A program made the translations under genes and the position numbers. This document shows positions 62,965 through 64,000 of a DNA stretch of 64,000 nucleotides, piece by piece. Origin of the DNA: Pararhodobacter oceanensis. Lineage in GTDB: Bacteria; Pseudomonadota; Alphaproteobacteria; Rhodobacterales; Rhodobacteraceae. Under the pieces are notes generated by a model. That model saw only the letters and a list, made by a program, of their open reading frames with translations. It did not search any database and had not been told where the DNA came from. The stretch's first letter is position 1. Every line of letters starts with the position of its first letter. The stretch is taken from assembly GCF_003076755.1 (NCBI RefSeq), contig NZ_QDKM01000004.1:62001-126000 (forward strand). The letters run 5' to 3'.

Positions 62965-63459
62965 ATGGCTAAGGACAAGGTTGAAACCGCATCCGGCAAA
63001 GACGCTGGCTCCGCGATCTCGAATGTTAAAACCGTGGCCGAGGGATTGTCCGATGTTTTGTCGGAAACCTACCGGATGGTTTTAAAGACCCATATCTACC
63101 ACTGGAATGTCACCGGCCCGCAATTCCGCTCGATCCATATGCTGACCGAAGAGCATTACACCGAAATGTTCGGCGCGGTTGATGTCTTGGCCGAGCGGAT
63201 TCGCGCGCTTGGCAAACCGGCCGTGGTGGCACCGCAGGCGTTCCAGTCGGGGCCCGATAGCGCCGAGCCGGACGCCGGTCAAAACGCGCAAGAGATGGTC
63301 GCCGAATTGCAGGGCGAGCATGAGCGTCTGGCGGCGCGGATGCGCGCGCTGGTCGAGACCGCCGAAGAGGCCAAGGATTTCGCCACCGGCGATCTGGCCA
63401 CCGCGCGGGCAGCGTTCCATGAGAAAGCCGCCTGGATGCTGCGCGCCTCGGCTGCGTAA
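62965..63459 (+). CDS. dps: Dps-type DNA-protecting ferritin-like protein
   Basis: 164 aa. Dodecameric ferroxidase that stores iron and shields DNA in oxidative stress. Intersubunit ferroxidase residues are H46 (HIYHWNVTG), H58, D73 and E77, with the same spacing as in E. coli Dps (51, 63, 78, 82). Lysine-rich N-terminus (MAKDKVETASGKDAG) could bind DNA. Single gene with its own promoter and terminator. Confidence 0.95.
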   Translation: MAKDKVETASGKDAGSAISNVKTVAEGLSDVLSETYRMVLKTHIYHWNVTGPQFRSIHMLTEEHYTEMFGAVDVLAERIRALGKPAVVAPQAFQSGPDSAEPDAGQNAQEMVAELQGEHERLAARMRALVETAEEAKDFATGDLATARAAFHEKAAWMLRASAA

Positions 63460-63534
63460 GAGTCTGGCGTAAGGCTTTGAATTATCAGGTCTTTGTGTTG
63501 AGATGTCGCCGCGCTTATCGCGGCTGAGTGATTG

Positions 63535-63564
63535 CGAAAACCCCGGCTTTGGTCGGGGTTTTCG
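63535..63564 (+). terminator. Rho-independent terminator of dps
   Basis: CGAAAACCCCG (63535-63545) pairs perfectly with CGGGGTTTTCG (63554-63564); A/T tails inside the stem let it work in both directions. Confidence 0.85.
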
Positions 63565-63695
63565 TCTGTCTGGCCACTGCATGCCACCGCGTTGATGATA
63601 TTCCGGCGCGGCGCGATATCTGCTAAGCGAGAGGGATCGCCCCCCATGCGCCGCGCGGATTGCGGCGCGGTCGGGCCTTGGTTGCGGGACATATC

Positions 63696-64000
63696 ATGGT
63701 GTTGAAACTACGCGCGGTGATGGCTCCGGTGCGGTCGCTGTTGACGGCGACGGTGGCGTTTATGGCGGGCAACAGCCTGCTGGGCGTGGTGCTGCCCCTG
63801 CGGATGGAGGCGGCAGACTATCCGGTGGCGCTGACCGGGGTGATAATGGCCGCCTATTATCTGGGGCTGGCCTTTGGCGGATATAAGGCCAAGCATATCA
63901 TTATGCGGATCGGGCATATCCGCGCCTTCTCGAGTTTCGCCGCGCTGACCGCCGCCACCTGTCTGGGCCATGCGTTTCTATTTGATCCGCTGACCTGGGG
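63696..64000 (+). CDS. MFS transporter, N-terminal part (runs off the right edge)
   Basis: About 101 residues from ATG 63696 with three membrane segments: SLLTATVAFMAGNSLLGVVL, ALTGVIMAAYYLGLAFGGYK and SSFAALTAATCLGHAFLF. GGYKAKHIIMRIGHIRAF is the loop 2-3 region of major facilitator proteins. Substrate unknown. Confidence 0.85.
   Translation, partial: MVLKLRAVMAPVRSLLTATVAFMAGNSLLGVVLPLRMEAADYPVALTGVIMAAYYLGLAFGGYKAKHIIMRIGHIRAFSSFAALTAATCLGHAFLFDPLTW

Overview
The window is about 65% GC and dense with protein genes. It reads as chromosome of an alphaproteobacterium of the order Rhodobacterales (Roseobacter/Paracoccaceae type). The markers are an NDUFA12-like complex I protein, a short ~446-aa prolyl-tRNA synthetase, heterotetrameric sarcosine oxidase, aerobic cobaltochelatase CobT, DUF1127-type small proteins and the order's typical GC-rich intergenic hairpins. 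I see no tRNA, rRNA, CRISPR array, transposase or phage genes.

Layout. 1-593: start of edd (Entner-Doudoroff pathway). 0.8-7.8 kb: housekeeping genes (rRNA methyltransferase, PIN protein, EEP nuclease/phosphatase, phospholipase D-like enzyme) plus a LuxR-type regulator fused to an alpha/beta-hydrolase fold that lacks its catalytic Ser and His. 7.8-12 kb: aat-accC-accB, divergent from an XRE/DUF2083 acyl-responsive regulator. 12.2-17.6 kb: a receiver protein, a small membrane protein and a sodium-solute-symporter-type histidine kinase, convergent with an MsbA-like ABC exporter. 17.8-23.2 kb: SLC13 permease, then an AT-rich, mosaic pentapeptide-repeat membrane protein followed by three long hairpin repeats, then proS. 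23.5-28 kb: folate cyclo-ligase, DUF488, an NsrR-like Rrf2 regulator with a hexameric tyrosine-coordinated heme protein and DUF6522, a DMT exporter and a HAD protein.

28-50 kb is a catabolic island for N-methylated compounds. It holds a non-pyrrolysine MttB-family methyltransferase; a divergent XRE regulator; a translationally coupled trio of membrane desaturase-like protein, leaderless PhnD-like binding protein and DMGDH-type flavoprotein; a Zn alcohol dehydrogenase; a GNAT; a frameshifted enolase-superfamily gene; a dipeptide-type ABC importer with a Tat signal; and soxBDAG, ending at a DeoR regulator. The simplest reading is uptake and stepwise demethylation of a betaine-like compound to sarcosine and glycine with C1 units passed to folate; the actual substrate is not visible in the sequence.

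50-64 kb returns to core genes: two overlapping cyclophilins (cytosolic, exported), NDUFA12-mlaD-DUF2155, Xaa-Pro aminopeptidase, a YdeI-like protein, cobT, MscS channel, zinc ribbon, two Rnk/GreA-C-like proteins, DUF1127, dps and the start of an MFS transporter.

The most interesting items are the LuxR/pseudo-hydrolase fusion, the mosaic pentapeptide protein, the Rrf2-HTHP-DUF6522 operon, the coupled desaturase/PhnD-like/DMGDH trio, and two families of long inverted-repeat elements in intergenic DNA.
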